Part shown: in pieces, positions 1 to 8,583 of the stretch
Position numbering within the stretch: position 1 is the stretch's first letter
Layout: each line of letters opens with the position of its first letter
Assembly (NCBI GenBank): GCA_903873395.1
Contig: CAIQOJ010000073.1
Location: 22,825 to 86,824 of the forward strand
Origin: an uncultured Acidimicrobiaceae bacterium
GTDB taxonomy: Bacteria > Actinomycetota > Acidimicrobiia > Acidimicrobiales > RAAP-2
Direction of reading: 5' to 3'
DNA: 64,000 bases
Notes under the pieces: model-generated
The model's database searches: none
Seen by the model: only the letters and a program-made list of their open reading frames with translations
What the model was told of the DNA's origin: nothing
Made by a program: the position numbers and the translations under genes

Positions 1-2
1 CC

Positions 3-1349
3 AGCCAACTTTTTGCGCACGCCTCATCCTCGTGGACGTATCGGCTGGATGGCGGACATGCCCTCGGAGTGTCCTATCCAGCGGGATCGTTCCTTCTCCA
101 AGTTCCACTCCAAGCACTGGGCGTTCATCACATGACGTCGGATTGGCTCGACCTGGCCGCCTGGATCCTGACGGCTGGCCTGGTGTTCTTCATGTTGCCC
201 ACTGCGTTGCGCTGGGTCAGCCCGATGCTGTTGTTGACCGGCATCTATCTGGGCGGCTTCGCCAACGGAGGTACCGATGCGCTGTTCCTGCCGTTCCTCG
301 TCATCGCCGTGTGGCGATGGGATCGATATCCGGGTCGGGCCGTGGCATGGCTCCCGGCATGGGTCGGCCCAGCAGCACTCGGTGTCGCCTGCTCGATCAA
401 GCAGTCACCGTGGTTCTGCGTTCCCTTTCTGGTTGCCGGGGTCACACTGGTCGCACGCCGCCAAGGAGTACGTCCCTTTGGCGTAGCCACCCGCTACCTC
501 TCGGTGGTCGTTGCTGCATTCTTGGTGGTGAATCTGCCCTTTGTCGTCGCTGCCCCTGGGGCGTGGCTGCGGGGTGTCCTCCTGCCCATGGTCGACCCTC
601 TCGTCCCTGACGGCCAGGGCGTGGTCGCGCTCGCCACCCACGGCATCACAGGTGGTGTGGTGCCCATGTGGCTGTCACTGGCCGGGGCGTTGGCAGCGTG
701 CGCCCTCCTTGTCGCCTTCGTGGCCTGGCCCGCTCGCCTGCATAGGGCGTGGCTCTTCGTGTTGCCGCTGCCCTTGGCGCTTCCAGCCCGAAGCCTTTCC
801 AACTACCTCCTCGATCTCGCCCCGGCGGCAATCGTCGCGGCGATCTCCGTGGGGCCGTGGGAGGCCACCGATGAGGCGGGCATGTCGATGCGACCACGTG
901 CGTCCTCAACGAGATGGCGCTTGGCCGGCGCCATCGTGCTGGGACTAGGAGCAGCTGCAGCGGTGGCGACCGTGCTCGGTGTGACTTCTGCGCCGCTTCG
1001 GGTCGCAGTGGGGCCGATTCGAGCGGCCGGGGATCCGTCCTCGCCTAACCCGATGAAGTGGCGGACCGTCGTGGTGTCGGTGACCAACGACGCGGGGGCG
1101 CCCCTCCATCCCCGATTCATGATCGCTTCAGGGGGAGGTCACCCAGGGGGTTTCTGGGGGGCAGATCTGCGCCGCGGCCAAGACCCCATACCGGCCGGAG
1201 CAACCTCGGTGTTCGCGCTACACCCCACCACGACCACCTGGACCCCAACGCATGGACAGGGTTGGTTGGTCCTCGCCTACACGACTGCGCCCTCTGCCGT
1301 GAGCACGTCCGGCCGACAGGTGTGGCAACTAGGCAAGGCATTGCAGTGA
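3..1349 (+). CDS. Polytopic membrane protein, GT-C glycosyltransferase-like, 5' end outside the window
   Basis: The reading frame is already open at the window edge, so the true start lies upstream; the first in-frame GTG at 69 is internal. The visible part has about eight hydrophobic segments, then a last transmembrane helix near codons 300-320 and a soluble, probably extracytoplasmic C-terminal domain of about 110 residues rich in beta-forming residues. The segment VSYPAGSFLLQVP followed by membrane helices resembles the region after the first loop of GT-C polyprenyl-phosphate-sugar transferases. Its neighbours on the opposite strand are two GT-C mannosyltransferases, which fits a cell-envelope glycosylation role. 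Membrane localisation is clear; the enzyme assignment is inference, because the catalytic N-terminal loop is not in the window. Confidence 0.6.
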   Translation, partial: SQLFAHASSSWTYRLDGGHALGVSYPAGSFLLQVPLQALGVHHMTSDWLDLAAWILTAGLVFFMLPTALRWVSPMLLLTGIYLGGFANGGTDALFLPFLVIAVWRWDRYPGRAVAWLPAWVGPAALGVACSIKQSPWFCVPFLVAGVTLVARRQGVRPFGVATRYLSVVVAAFLVVNLPFVVAAPGAWLRGVLLPMVDPLVPDGQGVVALATHGITGGVVPMWLSLAGALAACALLVAFVAWPARLHRAWLFVLPLPLALPARSLSNYLLDLAPAAIVAAISVGPWEATDEAGMSMRPRASSTRWRLAGAIVLGLGAAAAVATVLGVTSAPLRVAVGPIRAAGDPSSPNPMKWRTVVVSVTNDAGAPLHPRFMIASGGGHPGGFWGADLRRGQDPIPAGATSVFALHPTTTTWTPTHGQGWLVLAYTTAPSAVSTSGRQVWQLGKALQ

Positions 1350-1425
1350 CCACCTGACGCAATCAAACCCGGCGTGTCGCTCGGAGTACACCGCAGTCGG
1401 ACAAGTTGTGGTCCGCCTGGCGATC

Positions 1426-1500
1426 GTCAGTCAGGTGATCGTCAGTCAGGTGATGGCCGGTCAGGTGATGGTCGGTCAGGTGATGGTCGGTCAGGTGATG
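1426..1500. repeat. Tandem array, five 15-bp units
   Basis: Five consecutive 15-bp units with consensus GTCGGTCAGGTGATG. The first two differ at one to three positions (GTCAGTCAGGTGATC or GTCAGTCAGGTGATG). The last unit runs into the final codons and stop of the GT87 gene on the minus strand, so the repeat contributes its last residues. It is one of at least nine unrelated short arrays in this window. Confidence 0.9.
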
Positions 1501-2771
1501 GAGGCTGCTCTGCGCCGCACGGACAGCCGGGCGACACACGCCACCATGAAACCGACCAAGAGCAGGAATGAGGATCCACTAGCCACGAGGCGCCAGCCGT
1601 GCATGTGGGCCCACCCTGGCTCTCCGCCAGTCCATTCGAGGGGTGACAGCCACAGAACAAACCATGCGCCGCCGGCCCAGAGCGCGCCGTGCTTCGGGCG
1701 ATCTGGAGCGACGACCATCCACACGACGACCGGCACAGCCCACACCAGGTGGTGCTGCCAGGAGATGGGGGAAGCGAGCAGGCCGGTGGCCGCACAGATC
1801 AGCATGGCCAAGAAGGCAGATCCTTCGGCCCATGTCCACCGGGCAAGTGCGATTCCGAGGACGATGACGGCTAGCTGAAGGGCAGCCGCCAACCCAGGGG
1901 CCAGGTGATGGTGGACGATGCGATCACCCATACCGACAACGCTCTGGTTGAGAAAGAACCCGGGTTCGCCCACCCGAGATGCGTCACGCACGTAGCGAGT
2001 CCAATAGGCCCAGGACGGACCGGGAATAACGGCCACGGCCACCAGTGAGGCACCGAGGAAAGCGGCGACGGCCCACAGGGCGGCCCGCAGCCGACCTGTC
2101 ACGGCGAGGAAGGGCACGAAGATCAACGGCACGAGTTTGATGGCGCCGGCTAGCCCGACCACGACACCCTGAGGAAGCGTGTATCGGCCCAGACGGATGG
2201 GGCGGGTCAGGTCCCAGAGAAGCAGGGCGCAGAGCACCAAGTTGATCTGGCCGAAATAGATCGTGAGACGCACCGGATCCATCAGGTAGGCCGGGGCGCA
2301 GAGTGCGGCCGACCACAGCCAGACCCGCCGGCGATCGGCCTCGGGGGCGACGCCGGTCAGGGAGAGTCTGAGAATGGCCACCAACGAGAGCACCTCGACC
2401 AGGCACCACACGACCCTGGCAAGACCGTCAGGAAGGATGGAGAGTGGCCAAAATGCCAGAGCCGCCACCGGTGGATACGTGAACGGCAGGTGGGGGATGG
2501 TGGGCAATCCGACGTGGTAGAGCTGACCATCACCCAGATGGTGTGATCCAAGGACGTAGACGGCCTCGTCCAGGCGGAACCAGTTGGCCGATGCGTGCCA
2601 GGTGGCCCAAGCCACCAAGGCGACCGAAACAAACCCGCACACACCCATGATCTGGGACCAGCGCCTCGAAGGAGCACCAACGAGGACCGAAGGCATCGGT
2701 TTGGCGAGGCCATATCGGGATGACCGGGTTCCGGGGTCGGTGCCGACCTGCTCGGTTGATGGATCGCTCAC
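1491..2771 (-). CDS. GT87-family polyprenyl-phosphate mannosyltransferase (DUF2029)
   Basis: A 426-residue integral membrane protein with about ten hydrophobic helices. It has the hallmarks of GT87 alpha-mannosyltransferases: an acidic residue in the first outer loop (RLDEAVYVLG, residues 67-76), the FTYPP motif near residue 97, FFLNQSVVG around residue 272 and SPISWQHHLVW around residue 342. The family moves mannose from polyprenyl-phosphate-mannose onto lipid or glycan acceptors on the outer face of the membrane. The GTG start overlaps the stop of the PIG-V-like gene by 3 bases, so trpS, the PIG-V-like gene and this gene form one operon. The C-terminus is encoded inside a 15-bp tandem array. 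The family call is firm; the acceptor is unknown. Confidence 0.8.
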   Translation of the reverse strand: MSDPSTEQVGTDPGTRSSRYGLAKPMPSVLVGAPSRRWSQIMGVCGFVSVALVAWATWHASANWFRLDEAVYVLGSHHLGDGQLYHVGLPTIPHLPFTYPPVAALAFWPLSILPDGLARVVWCLVEVLSLVAILRLSLTGVAPEADRRRVWLWSAALCAPAYLMDPVRLTIYFGQINLVLCALLLWDLTRPIRLGRYTLPQGVVVGLAGAIKLVPLIFVPFLAVTGRLRAALWAVAAFLGASLVAVAVIPGPSWAYWTRYVRDASRVGEPGFFLNQSVVGMGDRIVHHHLAPGLAAALQLAVIVLGIALARWTWAEGSAFLAMLICAATGLLASPISWQHHLVWAVPVVVWMVVAPDRPKHGALWAGGAWFVLWLSPLEWTGGEPGWAHMHGWRLVASGSSFLLLVGFMVACVARLSVRRRAASIT

Positions 2772-3934
2772 GGCGTCCAGTAGGGGCTACCCATGGCCAT
2801 GGTCCCTAAGGCAGCCATGCACAGCGCTGAGAGGCCGAGCACCACTTCGAACCAGAATCGAGGCAGTCGTGCCCCGACGACGCCGAGGAGCACGAAGCCC
2901 CGGAGCAACAGACGCGGCGTGACGCCGATGATCGGGGAGAGTGCCCCGAACCCCAGTACCGCCACCACATAACCCACCCACGGTGCCGGGGGCCGGGCTC
3001 GGAAGAAGATCACCAACAGTCCGATGGTTACCAGGATCGAGATGGCCTTGACCCCGTAGTTGGGGTCGCCAAACCCATGTTGGACGAGATGGCCGAAGGC
3101 ACGGGGAATGCCTCCGAAGTACGTTCCCGACTGCCAACCTGCTCGTTGTGCCTTGATGTACTCGAACGGCGATCCGGCATGAACCCAGAGATAGGCGAAG
3201 AACGTGCCTATGCCCAGCGGAGCAATGAGGGGTGCGGCAAGGGATCGCCACGCTCGCTCGGTGCGGATGGCGATCACGCAGGCGACGATGCACGGCACGA
3301 CCGCAGCGGCACCGACCGGATCTGCCGTTGTGGCCACAGCGGCCGCCAGGCCGGCCAGCCCCCAACGCTGCCGGCGAAGAGCAAGCAGAGAACAGGTGAC
3401 GAACAGCATGGTTGCGGCCTCGGTGTAGGCCATCGAGAGCACGAACGCGCCAGGGGAGAAGAGGATGAGCGCCGTGCCTCGGTCGGCTCCGGTGACGTCG
3501 AAGACGTCTCGCAGCAACCACCAGACCGCCACCGCAGCCAGCAGTCCCACGATGAACACCGTCACCAGGGCAGCAGGCTCCACGGCTAGTCCGGTGAACA
3601 GACGCGTGCCTCTCGTCAGCATGGGGAGCAACGGGAAGAAGGCGAGATTCGACTGCGCGGGATCGCCATGCCCTGGTGGAATGTGGGTCACATACCCGGA
3701 GCGGGCGATCGACAGATACCACTTGGCGTCCCAGGTCACCAGGCCATCACGGGTCGGCCGTCCCGTGACGACTCCAACGGCACCAGCAATGAGGAAGACC
3801 CCGAGCCTCGAGGCGACGTAGAGGGCGATGGGCCGGAGAGACCACCACCAGAAGCCGTGCCGTTCTTCCTCCGCTGACACCGTGGCAGTTCCGGTCAAGG
3901 ACTCTGAAGCAGCCGCCACCTCGGCACCCGTCAC
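2768..3934 (-). CDS. PIG-V-like mannosyltransferase, membrane-bound
   Basis: A 388-residue polytopic membrane protein carrying the signature WDAKWYLSIARSGY (residues 69-82), with the catalytic-type Asp-Ala-Lys-Trp after the first helix, followed by NLAFFPLLPML. This is the actinobacterial PIG-V-like GT-C family, which uses polyprenyl-phosphate-mannose as donor on the extracytoplasmic side. About nine hydrophobic segments follow. Its GTG start overlaps the trpS stop in a GTGA and its stop overlaps the GT87 start in the same way, so translation is probably coupled across the three genes. No signal for separate transcription is seen. The acceptor is unknown. Confidence 0.8.
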   Translation of the reverse strand: MTGAEVAAASESLTGTATVSAEEERHGFWWWSLRPIALYVASRLGVFLIAGAVGVVTGRPTRDGLVTWDAKWYLSIARSGYVTHIPPGHGDPAQSNLAFFPLLPMLTRGTRLFTGLAVEPAALVTVFIVGLLAAVAVWWLLRDVFDVTGADRGTALILFSPGAFVLSMAYTEAATMLFVTCSLLALRRQRWGLAGLAAAVATTADPVGAAAVVPCIVACVIAIRTERAWRSLAAPLIAPLGIGTFFAYLWVHAGSPFEYIKAQRAGWQSGTYFGGIPRAFGHLVQHGFGDPNYGVKAISILVTIGLLVIFFRARPPAPWVGYVVAVLGFGALSPIIGVTPRLLLRGFVLLGVVGARLPRFWFEVVLGLSALCMAALGTMAMGSPYWTP

Positions 3935-4914
3935 GAGCGACCCAGAAGTCCCACCGCTTGGGCGGCACGTGCATAGGTAGCGCTGGCGACCTCTGTCGCT
4001 TTGTGGGCACCTCGGGCGAGCAGAGCGGGGACCGCACCAGGATCTGCGGCCAACTCGGCCCGACGGGTACGGATGGGACGCAAGAGTTCAACCAACGCTT
4101 CGGCGCAGTCGACCTTCAAGTCGCCGTAGCGCTCATAGGAGTTGGCGACGTCATCGGTCGTCCTCTGTGTCGCAACGGCCAGAAGTTCGATCACGTTGGC
4201 CAGGCCGGGCTTGGATTCGGGGTCGTAGCGGACCTCGTTGTCGGTGTCGGTCACTGCCTTTTTCACCTTGCGGGTGATCTCCTCGGGGCTATCCAGCATG
4301 AGGACTGTTCCGAGCGGTGACGACACGGACTTGGACATCTTGCGTTCGGGGTGCTGAAGGTCCATCACCCGTGCCCCGGCAGCCGGAACCGCTGCCTCAG
4401 GCACCACGAGGATCTCACCGAAGCGATGGTTGAACCGACCAGCCACCTCCCGAGCCAATTCGAGGTGCTGACGCTGGTCATCACCGACCGGAACCCGCTC
4501 GGCGTCATAGAGCACGATGTCGGCTGCCTGGAGCACGGGGTAGGTGAACAGGCCCACTCGCACCGAATCCTGGCCGGCGCTCTTGTCTTTGAACTGGGTC
4601 ATGCGTCGGAGTTCGCCCATGGTGGCTGTGCACTCGAGGAGCCAGGCCATCTGCGTGTGTTCGACCACATGGCTCTGGACGAACAGCGTGCAGCGCTCAG
4701 GATCGAGACCAGCGGCCAACAGGTCAAGGGCGGAGTCATGGGTCCGGGCCCGCAACTCGTTGGGGTCGATATCCAAGGTGAGGGCGTGCAGATCGACGAT
4801 GCAGTAGTAGGCGTCGTGGGCATCCTGGTCCGACACCCAGTTGTGGATGGCGCCGAGATAATTGCCTAGATGAAGGTCGCCACTCGGTTGGATGCCGGAC
4901 AACACTCGGGACAT
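3931..4914 (-). CDS. trpS: Tryptophan--tRNA ligase
   Basis: A 327-residue class I aminoacyl-tRNA synthetase that charges tRNA-Trp in the cytoplasm. The HIGH-type motif is HLGN at residues 15-18, preceded by SGIQPSGDLH, and the KMSKS loop is at 192-196. Length and the absence of extra domains match the compact bacterial TrpRS. The ATG start at 4914 is preceded by TACGAT at -8 to -14 and no Shine-Dalgarno, so the message is probably leaderless. It is the first gene of an operon with two mannosyltransferases, and its stop overlaps the start of the next gene. Confidence 0.96.
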   Translation of the reverse strand: MSRVLSGIQPSGDLHLGNYLGAIHNWVSDQDAHDAYYCIVDLHALTLDIDPNELRARTHDSALDLLAAGLDPERCTLFVQSHVVEHTQMAWLLECTATMGELRRMTQFKDKSAGQDSVRVGLFTYPVLQAADIVLYDAERVPVGDDQRQHLELAREVAGRFNHRFGEILVVPEAAVPAAGARVMDLQHPERKMSKSVSSPLGTVLMLDSPEEITRKVKKAVTDTDNEVRYDPESKPGLANVIELLAVATQRTTDDVANSYERYGDLKVDCAEALVELLRPIRTRRAELAADPGAVPALLARGAHKATEVASATYARAAQAVGLLGRS

Positions 4915-4922
4915 GGGCTGAC

Positions 4923-4928
4923 ATCGTA
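4923..4928 (-). promoter_or_regulatory. -10 element TACGAT of leaderless trpS
   Basis: TACGAT ends 8 nt before the trpS ATG on the minus strand, so transcription should start at or next to the start codon. It lies back-to-back with the scpA -10 in a 68-bp divergent spacer. Inferred from spacing and from the same pattern at many genes in the window. Confidence 0.6.
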
Positions 4929-4969
4929 GGCCGCGTCCTGCAGTGCACGGTGCCTAGCCGTCGGGGCGG

Positions 4970-4975
4970 TAGGGT
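4970..4975 (+). promoter_or_regulatory. -10 element TAGGGT of leaderless scpA
   Basis: TAGGGT ends 7 nt before GTG 4983. It would lie inside the coding sequence if the upstream GTG at 4950 were used, which argues for the start at 4983. Confidence 0.6.
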
Positions 4976-4982
4976 TCGCCTC

Positions 4983-5765
4983 GTGGTAGCCACTGTCTCG
5001 ATACCGGCCTATACGGGTCCCATAGAGGCTCTTTTGCACCTGGTGTCGAGCCATCAGCTCGACATCTTCGACATCCCTCTGGCCGACATGGTCGATGGGT
5101 TTGTCGCCGAGATCGCCTCGTGGGAGACCGTCGACCTTCAGGCGGTGTCCGAATTCATCTCCACGGCGGCCATGCTGATCGAGCTGAAGTCCAAGCGTCT
5201 GTTGCCCGGATCCGGCGAAATCGAGCCCGACGAGGAGCTCATCGGATGGGAAGAGCGAGATCTCCTGCTGGCTCGCCTGCTCGAATGTCAGGCCTACGCC
5301 GCAGCAGCCGACGGCTTCGCCCTTCTCATCGAACAAGCCGCCAAGGCCATCCCCCGCACGGCGGGACTCGACCCCGATTTTGTCGTGCATGCCCCTGACC
5401 TGCTCGAGGGCGTCACCCCTGACCAGATTGCTGCGGCCTTCATGCGGGCAACCGCTGAGCGGCCCGCACCAGTCGTCGACCTCTATCACGTGACCGTCGA
5501 CGCAGTCACCGTCGCTGATGCCGTGACGGAGATGGTCCGTCGCCTCCCCGGTTCGGGCAGGGCCTCCTTCCGCCAGCTGACCGGCCACTTGACATCACGG
5601 ATCGAGATCATCGTGCGCTTTTTGGCCCTGCTCGAGCTGTGCAAGCAGGGCAGGGTGTCCCTCGATCAAGGCCATACGTTCGGAGACCTCGAGGTGGCAT
5701 GGGTTGAGGGTGCGCCGACCAATCTGGCCGTGACCGGTCTCCCGACCGACGAGTACGAGGGATAA
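4983..5765 (+). CDS. scpA: Segregation and condensation protein A
   Basis: Kleisin subunit of the Smc-ScpA-ScpB condensin, about 260 residues. The N-terminus reads IPAYTGPIEALLHLV, the usual opening of ScpA (F/Y-x-GPLDLLLHLI), followed by SHQLDIFDIPLADM and, further on, AAMLIELKSKRLLP. The C-terminal winged-helix part includes FLALLELCKQGRVSLDQ. An in-frame GTG exists at 4950, but the conserved start of the family and a TAGGGT promoter hexamer both point to GTG 4983. scpB follows after 2 bases, so both are one transcript and probably translationally coupled. Confidence 0.93.
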   Translation: MVATVSIPAYTGPIEALLHLVSSHQLDIFDIPLADMVDGFVAEIASWETVDLQAVSEFISTAAMLIELKSKRLLPGSGEIEPDEELIGWEERDLLLARLLECQAYAAAADGFALLIEQAAKAIPRTAGLDPDFVVHAPDLLEGVTPDQIAAAFMRATAERPAPVVDLYHVTVDAVTVADAVTEMVRRLPGSGRASFRQLTGHLTSRIEIIVRFLALLELCKQGRVSLDQGHTFGDLEVAWVEGAPTNLAVTGLPTDEYEG

Positions 5766-5767
5766 CC

Positions 5768-6340
5768 ATGCCGCTGTCAGCAGTCGCCCGGGCCGTCGAA
5801 GCTGTGCTTATCGTTGCCGTCGAACCGGTGCCGACAGGCATCCTGGCTGAACTCCTCGAGTTGCCCGTCGACCAAGTCGAAGTTGTCTGCGACGAACTCA
5901 TCGAATCGTGTCACTCGGATAACCGGGGCTTCGAGGTCGTCCGCATCGCCGGTGGGCTCCGGATCCAGACCCATCCCGACCTTGCCCCTTACGTGGAGCG
6001 CTTCGCCAATGTCGGCGTGTCCTCGAGACTGTCTGCAGCTGCACTCGAAACCCTGGCCGTCATCGCTTACAAGCAGCCCGTGAGCAGGGCGCAGGTGGCG
6101 GCCTTGCGGGGTGTCAACGTCGACGGCGTGACCCGCTTACTCGAACATCGTGGGTACATCATCCCGGTAGGCCGGGCGACTGGACCGGGCCAAGCGGTTC
6201 TCTACGCCACCACGGATGCATTCTTGGAGCGATTGGGACTCGATCGCCTTGATCAACTACCCCCGGTCGAAGACCTGCTTCCAGGACCCGAGGCCCTGGC
6301 CGAGCTCGAGGAGCAGATGCGTCCGGTTGGCGATGCCTGA
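5768..6340 (+). CDS. scpB: Segregation and condensation protein B
   Basis: A 190-residue protein made of two winged-helix domains that binds ScpA and modulates Smc condensin. The diagnostic stretch is ALETLAVIAYKQPVSRAQVAALRGVN at about residues 96-121, followed by LLEHRGYI and a glycine-rich turn. It starts 2 bases after the scpA stop and its last 8 bases overlap the start of rluB, the classic scpA-scpB-rluB arrangement of Gram-positive bacteria. Nothing unusual in length or motifs. Confidence 0.95.
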   Translation: MPLSAVARAVEAVLIVAVEPVPTGILAELLELPVDQVEVVCDELIESCHSDNRGFEVVRIAGGLRIQTHPDLAPYVERFANVGVSSRLSAAALETLAVIAYKQPVSRAQVAALRGVNVDGVTRLLEHRGYIIPVGRATGPGQAVLYATTDAFLERLGLDRLDQLPPVEDLLPGPEALAELEEQMRPVGDA

Positions 6341-7103
6341 CCCGGGTGCGACGGACAGCGGAGAGGACGCTTCCGGTACCACGGAGGTAGATGGCGAACG
6401 ACTGCAGAAGGTCCTCGCCCGGACCGGGCTGGGCTCTCGGCGTGTGTGTGAGGACCTCATCAGTGCCGGACGGATCACCGTGAACGGTGAGCTGCCCGTG
6501 CTGGGCCGCCGGGTCGACGTAGACGTCGACCTCATCGAACTCGACGGCGTTCCCGTGCCGGTACGCCCGGGGCTTGTGCACTACTTGGTCAACAAGCCGC
6601 CTGGGGTGGTTTCCACGGCGGAAGACACCCACGACCGTCCGACCGTGGTGTCCTTGGTTCCTGATGAGCCACGGGTATACCCCGTAGGCCGACTCGACAT
6701 GGATTCCGAGGGGCTCATCATCGTGACCAACGATGGCGAGCTGACCCATCGGCTGACCCATCCCTCCTATGGCGTTCCCAAGGAGTACCTGGTCCAGGTG
6801 GAAGGGGCACCATCCCCTGGGGCGATCAGAGAACTGCGCGAAGGCATCGAACTCGAGGACGGCTTGACCGCACCGGCCAAGGTTGCCGTGGTAGCTCCGA
6901 CTCTGTTGCGCATCGTGATTCACGAGGGTCGAAACCGCCAGATCCGGCGGATGTGTGACTTCATCGGACATCCGGTGGTCCGTCTGGTGAGGACCCGGAT
7001 CGGGCCTGTGGCCGATCCGTCTCTGACTCCGGGCTCCTATCGGCCGCTGAGCTTCGACGAGGTCCGCGCCTTGGCGGCGGCTGCAGAGCCCACCCCTGGC
7101 TAA
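6333..7103 (+). CDS. rluB: Ribosomal large subunit pseudouridine synthase, RluB/RsuA family
   Basis: About 256 residues. After an acidic leader comes an S4 RNA-binding domain (RLQKVLARTGLGSRRVCEDLI) and then the RsuA/RluB catalytic domain with GRLDMDSEGLIIVTNDGEL, in which the Asp of GRLD is the catalytic residue, and later the GRNRQIRRM motif. It isomerises a uridine in 23S (or 16S) rRNA. An upstream in-frame start at 6216 would add 39 residues buried in scpB; ATG 6333 overlaps the scpB stop by 8 bases and gives the normal family N-terminus, so I chose it. Its stop codon is part of the putative aroH -10 hexamer. Confidence 0.92.
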   Translation: MPDPGATDSGEDASGTTEVDGERLQKVLARTGLGSRRVCEDLISAGRITVNGELPVLGRRVDVDVDLIELDGVPVPVRPGLVHYLVNKPPGVVSTAEDTHDRPTVVSLVPDEPRVYPVGRLDMDSEGLIIVTNDGELTHRLTHPSYGVPKEYLVQVEGAPSPGAIRELREGIELEDGLTAPAKVAVVAPTLLRIVIHEGRNRQIRRMCDFIGHPVVRLVRTRIGPVADPSLTPGSYRPLSFDEVRALAAAAEPTPG

Positions 7104-7106
7104 CAT
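7101..7106 (+). promoter_or_regulatory. Putative -10 element TAACAT upstream of aroH
   Basis: TAACAT begins with the rluB stop codon and ends 9 nt before the aroH ATG. If active it gives the aromatic/cmk/plsC block its own leaderless promoter in addition to read-through from scpAB-rluB. Confidence 0.45.
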
Positions 7107-7115
7107 GCCGTCCTG

Positions 7116-7484
7116 ATGACCTACGCCGTCCGAGCCGTTCGCGGCGCCACCACTGTCGATGACGACACGACCGATGCCATCACGACGCGCGTGGTGGCAC
7201 TGCTCGAAGCAGTGATGGAGCGCAACGAGCTCCATGAAGCAGATCTGATTTCGATCCTCTTCACAGCCACCGATGACATCGTGTCGATGTTCCCAGCAAC
7301 CGCGGCTCGCACTATGGGCCTCGGTGCCGTGCCGCTGATCTGTGCTCGCGAACTTGCCATCACCGGTTCCACGCCACGGTGCATCCGGGTCATGCTGCAC
7401 GTGAACACCGAGCGCAGCCGAGACGAGATGCGCCACGTCTACCTCGAGGGCGCCCAGGGGCTCCGTGACGACCTCCCCGGCTGA
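7116..7484 (+). CDS. aroH: Chorismate mutase, monofunctional AroH type
   Basis: A 122-residue trimeric chorismate mutase of the Bacillus AroH class that converts chorismate to prephenate. The N-terminus VRAVRGATTVDDDT carries the active-site Arg, CIRVMLHVNT is the core strand with the second Arg, and the C-terminal YLEGAQGLRDDL matches the family. It directly precedes tyrA (prephenate dehydrogenase) and aroA, so three steps around chorismate are encoded side by side. The tyrA start lies 20 bases inside its 3' end. Confidence 0.93.
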   Translation: MTYAVRAVRGATTVDDDTTDAITTRVVALLEAVMERNELHEADLISILFTATDDIVSMFPATAARTMGLGAVPLICARELAITGSTPRCIRVMLHVNTERSRDEMRHVYLEGAQGLRDDLPG

Positions 7485-8583
7485 GCCCACCATCAGAAGC
7501 CTTCGGCCCGGACGGGCGATGGTGATGGGCACGGGACTGATCGGTGGTTCCGTGGGAATGGCATTGCGGGGCCAGGGCTGGTACGTCAGTGGCACCGACG
7601 CCACCCCCGGCGTGGCTCGCCGAGCTGTCGAACTCGGTGCCCTCGACGCCGAAGGCGAGGACCTGAAGGCCGATCTGGTCGTGGTGGCGACCCCGGTCAC
7701 TGCTGCAGCTGCTCTGATCGACGACGTGCTGTCGTCGGGTCGATGGAGCCCGTCGGTCGTGGTCACTGACGTAGGGAGCGTGAAGGCACCGCTGGTGGCG
7801 GCCAGCGATCATCCGCGATTCGTGGGCGGACATCCAATGGCTGGAAGTGAGCAGGTAGGCGTAGAGGGTTCTTCGGCCGAACTCTTCGTCGGCGCAACGT
7901 GGGTGTTGACACCCACCTCGACCACGGATCCGGCTGCCTACGCCACCGTGCGGTCGGTAGCAGACAGTTTGGGAGCCAGAGTCATGGCGTTGCCAGCCGA
8001 CGAGCACGACGCACTCGTGGCCATGGTCTCCCATGTCCCACATCTGACGGCCGCCACCTTGATGGCCATGGCTGCGGACATGGGGGAGGAGCATGGCGCG
8101 CTCCTCCAACTTGCTGCTGGTGGATTTCGTGACATGACTCGGGTCGCCGCCGGTCGGCCGGACATCTGGCCGGGAATCTGCGAGGACAACGCGGGGGCCA
8201 TCGTGACGACGTTGGATCAACTCATCGCCCGCTTGGGCCATGTGCGCGACCAGGTGGCGCGAGCCGATCACGATGCGCTGTTGAGCACGTTGGGCCGTGC
8301 GGCCACGGCTCGTCGGGCACTGGGTGATGGAGCCCCTCTTCCCGACGCCCTGGTCGAGGTGCGCATCCCCGTAGAAGACCGGCCGGGCACGTTTGCTGAG
8401 ATTGCCGTGTTGGCCACCGAACTAGGAATCAATCTCTACGACGTGGAGATTGCCCACTCGGCCGAAGGGGATCGGGGCGTGCTCGTCCTCGTCATCGACG
8501 CCGAGGCCGCGACCCGCTTTGATGAAGCATTGGCTGGTCGTGGTCATCGCTCCAGCACCTGGACCATCGGATCAGCTCGGTGA
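7465..8583 (+). CDS. tyrA: Prephenate dehydrogenase with C-terminal ACT domain
   Basis: A 372-residue NAD(P)-dependent enzyme that oxidatively decarboxylates prephenate to 4-hydroxyphenylpyruvate for tyrosine synthesis. A Rossmann motif VMGTGLIGGSVGMAL is at about residues 20-34, the active-site region FVGGHPMAGSEQVG is at about 114-127, and a C-terminal ACT domain starts at VEVRIPVEDRPGTFAEIA (about 292-360), which usually gives feedback control by tyrosine. The GTG start lies within the 3' end of aroH, which suggests coupled translation; the stop overlaps the aroA start. Confidence 0.93.
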   Translation: MTTSPAEPTIRSLRPGRAMVMGTGLIGGSVGMALRGQGWYVSGTDATPGVARRAVELGALDAEGEDLKADLVVVATPVTAAAALIDDVLSSGRWSPSVVVTDVGSVKAPLVAASDHPRFVGGHPMAGSEQVGVEGSSAELFVGATWVLTPTSTTDPAAYATVRSVADSLGARVMALPADEHDALVAMVSHVPHLTAATLMAMAADMGEEHGALLQLAAGGFRDMTRVAAGRPDIWPGICEDNAGAIVTTLDQLIARLGHVRDQVARADHDALLSTLGRAATARRALGDGAPLPDALVEVRIPVEDRPGTFAEIAVLATELGINLYDVEIAHSAEGDRGVLVLVIDAEAATRFDEALAGRGHRSSTWTIGSAR